This document shows positions 13,424-15,067 of a stretch of DNA of 15,067 bases, piece after piece. The translations under genes and the position numbers were made by a program. The stretch is taken from the NCBI GenBank assembly GCA_038323265.1, contig JBBQGT010000079.1, positions 1-15,067 of the forward strand, read 5' to 3'. Position 1 is the stretch's first letter. Each line of letters opens with the position of its first letter. This DNA comes from PNKC01 sp038323265 (GTDB lineage: Bacteria; Chloroflexota; Dehalococcoidia; Tepidiformales; Tepidiformaceae). The notes below the pieces were generated by a model. That model ran no database searches, had not been told where the DNA came from, and saw only the letters and a list, made by a program, of their open reading frames with translations.

Positions 13424-14733
13424 TGTTCGAACGCGCGCGCCTGCGCCTGGCCATTTACTACGCCGGCGCCCTCGCCGTCATCCTGCTCGCCATCGGTGCC
13501 TCCGCCTACGTCATCCTTCGCAACCAGCTGGACGACGAGATCAACCAGTCACTTGCCCAGGCCTCCGTAGACCTGCGCTCGGCGCCAGTTGCGGTTCTCA
13601 TCGGCGCGGCCGAGGCACGCCCTCGTCCAGCCGGATCGGATGACCACTCCGGGTCAGACGATCGTCAATCTCGGGAGCGCGTTCCGCTCGAAACCCTTTC
13701 GACTGATGTCTTTTACATTGCGACCAGCGCGGACGGCACCGTGCTCTGGAATCCACGAAACGTCCAGGTCACGCAGTTCCCACTGGTGAGCCTCGCCAGC
13801 CAGTCCCCAGAAGATAGAATCAGCCAGGACGTCCAGGGCTCCGACAACCGCTACCGCCTGATCTCGACCGCTGTGAAGACGCCCAACCAGGCCGAAGTGC
13901 GCCTGATCATTGGCCGCTCTCTCGGCGCCCGCGACTATCAACTACGCGCCCTCACCATCATCTTCGGCGTCGGCGGCCTGGCTGGTGTGCTCCTCGCCGC
14001 TGCCGGTGGATTCTGGATCGCTGGTCGCGCCCTCGTCCCCATCCGCACCACCCTCGAAACCCAGCGCCGCTTTGTCTCCGACGCCTCCCACGAACTGCGC
14101 ACCCCGGTCGCCGTCGTCAAAGCCAACGCCGAACTCGTTCTCCGCCACCCCGATCAAACGGTCGAAGCGAACATCGACCAGGTCGCCGCCATAAACGAAG
14201 AAGCCGATCACATGGCCAAACTCGTCGGAGACCTCCTCACCCTCGCCCGCGCCGATGAAGAGCAGATTCAAATCACTCGCGAACGCCTCGACCTCGACGA
14301 TCTTCTTGATGGCCTCGTCCGCGACATGACCGCCCTCGCCGACGTGAAGGGCATCGCTCTCACCGCCCAACTCGCCTCGGGCGAAATCGACGCCGATGCC
14401 CAGCGAATCCGCCAGCTCGGCGCCATCCTCCTCGATAACGCCCTCAAGTTCACGCCGGCCGGCGGCCGCGTCACCATCCGTTCATGGCGAGACGGCAATC
14501 GCTTCAACTTCTCGGTCGCCGATACCGGTCCGGGCATCACCGAAGAAGACCAGGCGCTCATCTTCGACCGCTTCTACCGCGGCGACAAAGCCCGCTCTTC
14601 CGGCGGCACCGGCCTCGGGCTGGCCATCGCCCGCTGGATCGTCACCGCTCACAACGGCCGCCTGACCGTCGAATCCAAACCATCCGAAGGAGCAACCTTC
14701 ACAGCCCGCTTCCCCACCGCCAAACGCATTTAG
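13423..14733 (+). CDS. Sensor histidine kinase
   Basis: This 436-residue membrane kinase partners the response regulator. A first helix (about 10-33) and a second (about 177-200) enclose an extracytoplasmic sensor region of about 140 residues. That region includes a polar SDDHSGSDD patch (72-80) that may bind metal ions and a PAS/Cache-like strand segment (VFYIATSADGTVLWN, 96-110). Only a rudimentary HAMP-like linker (GRALVPI) joins helix 2 to the dimerisation domain, with His223 in SHELRTP as the phosphorylated residue. The ATPase domain has the N box LLDNALKFTP (Asn339), G1 DTGPG (367-371), F box FDRFYR (381-386) and G2 GGTGLGLAI (394-402), so all catalytic parts are intact. ATG 13423 overlaps the regulator TAA by one base. 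The architecture is MprB/CusS-like, but the signal is unknown. Confidence 0.95.
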   Translation: MFERARLRLAIYYAGALAVILLAIGASAYVILRNQLDDEINQSLAQASVDLRSAPVAVLIGAAEARPRPAGSDDHSGSDDRQSRERVPLETLSTDVFYIATSADGTVLWNPRNVQVTQFPLVSLASQSPEDRISQDVQGSDNRYRLISTAVKTPNQAEVRLIIGRSLGARDYQLRALTIIFGVGGLAGVLLAAAGGFWIAGRALVPIRTTLETQRRFVSDASHELRTPVAVVKANAELVLRHPDQTVEANIDQVAAINEEADHMAKLVGDLLTLARADEEQIQITRERLDLDDLLDGLVRDMTALADVKGIALTAQLASGEIDADAQRIRQLGAILLDNALKFTPAGGRVTIRSWRDGNRFNFSVADTGPGITEEDQALIFDRFYRGDKARSSGGTGLGLAIARWIVTAHNGRLTVESKPSEGATFTARFPTAKRI

Positions 14734-15067
14734 CGGCCAACGCGACTCGGTGCGCGACCTTCAGCGCATCGCTACGCACTTCGAGCTTTCGCCCATCGGT
14801 TGCATTACGAACCCCGTCGGTTTCCCGTCACCGCCGTTCTGCAAGGAGGGCCAGGCGCCGGGAACGCCAGTCGATGTGATCCCAGTATCGCTCGAGTGCG
14901 AAGGCAAACTCTGGGAGGTTTTCGAACTCCTGCACTGGCTGCGCGGTTGGCAGTGCCCGGATCACGGCTTTATGCCGTTTACGAGCGAGACAAGCGGCCT
15001 CCTCCTACGGCCTCCCAGAAGGCAGATACGGCGCTATCGTCAGCGATCCCAACGGTTCAGCTTTGGA
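14734..15067. other. Unresolved 334-base right end with competing partial reading frames
   Basis: No gene can be assigned with confidence. On the plus strand one frame is open from the kinase to the window end (possible GTG 14750), but its last 25 codons are Arg-rich and unlike protein. In the next frame, codons near 15005-15065 read SSYGLPEGRYGAIVSDPNGSAL, which looks protein-like. On the minus strand a frame from 15004 to the TGA at 14828 gives ENLPEFAFALERYWDHIDW, also protein-like, but it is cut off by a TAG at 15007-15005. This could be a decayed gene or the edge of a gene beyond the window. Confidence 0.4.

Noticed and set aside
12746..14733. Assigning the two-component pair a named system such as MprAB or CusRS
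   Set aside because: Architecture is similar but the sensor region, which determines the signal, shows no specific family motif that I can identify.
14484..14879. Plus-strand frame overlapping the kinase end
   Set aside because: Arg/His-rich shadow over the kinase ATPase domain; ends without features.

Overview
The window is GC-rich bacterial DNA (roughly 55-70% GC in the stretches I counted) with densely packed genes on both strands. The gene mix is an actinobacterial-type crotonase, a bacterial luciferase-like flavin enzyme, a type-2 acyl-CoA-dehydrogenase-fold flavoprotein, a HAMP-poor sensor kinase and a short ferric-reductase-like membrane protein. Together with GGAGG-type ribosome sites, this suggests a Chloroflexota (Dehalococcoidia-like) or actinobacterial soil or sediment organism. 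That placement is inference only; nothing here is taxonomically decisive. I see no rRNA, tRNA, CRISPR array, insertion sequence or phage gene.

Layout. Positions 1-4159 are all minus strand: the first 44 codons of a cyclic-nucleotide-binding protein with a good promoter (178-207), a LLM-class flavin oxidoreductase (262-1263), a DEAD-box RNA helicase (1295-2824) and a flavin-dependent acyl-CoA dehydrogenase/monooxygenase-fold protein (2993-4159) with an extended -10 promoter. After a 325-base gap comes a second minus-strand block (4485-8219): a four-helix membrane protein of unknown function, a short-chain dehydrogenase with a C-terminal membrane anchor, and a bacterial glycogen-debranching-type glycosidase separated from it by only 7 bases. 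This block looks less GC-rich than its flanks and may be an acquired accessory cluster. After a 317-base gap come an alpha/beta hydrolase and a crotonase-fold protein (8537-10174), closely spaced and minus strand, pointing to acyl-CoA or ester catabolism.

Divergent from the crotonase is a small HEAT-repeat protein (10307-10843, plus), which ends tail to tail, with overlapping stop codons, against a 2H phosphoesterase (2'-5' RNA ligase-like; 10840-11376, minus). A near-perfect 42-base hairpin (11381-11422) separates that gene from the next block.

The most interesting part is 11440-14733. A minus-strand trio, in which each stop codon directly abuts the next start codon, encodes a 92-residue single-span protein with an Asp/Glu/His tail, an 83-residue single-span protein with a basic tail, and a six-helix ferric-reductase-like protein with four histidines suited to bind two b-haems. 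Divergent from it across 115 bases are an OmpR-type response regulator and a sensor histidine kinase whose extracytoplasmic loop also holds an Asp/His patch. I infer a two-component-controlled membrane electron-transfer or metal-handling module in which the two small proteins are partners of the haem protein. The last 334 bases hold no gene that I can assign with confidence, only competing partial reading frames.
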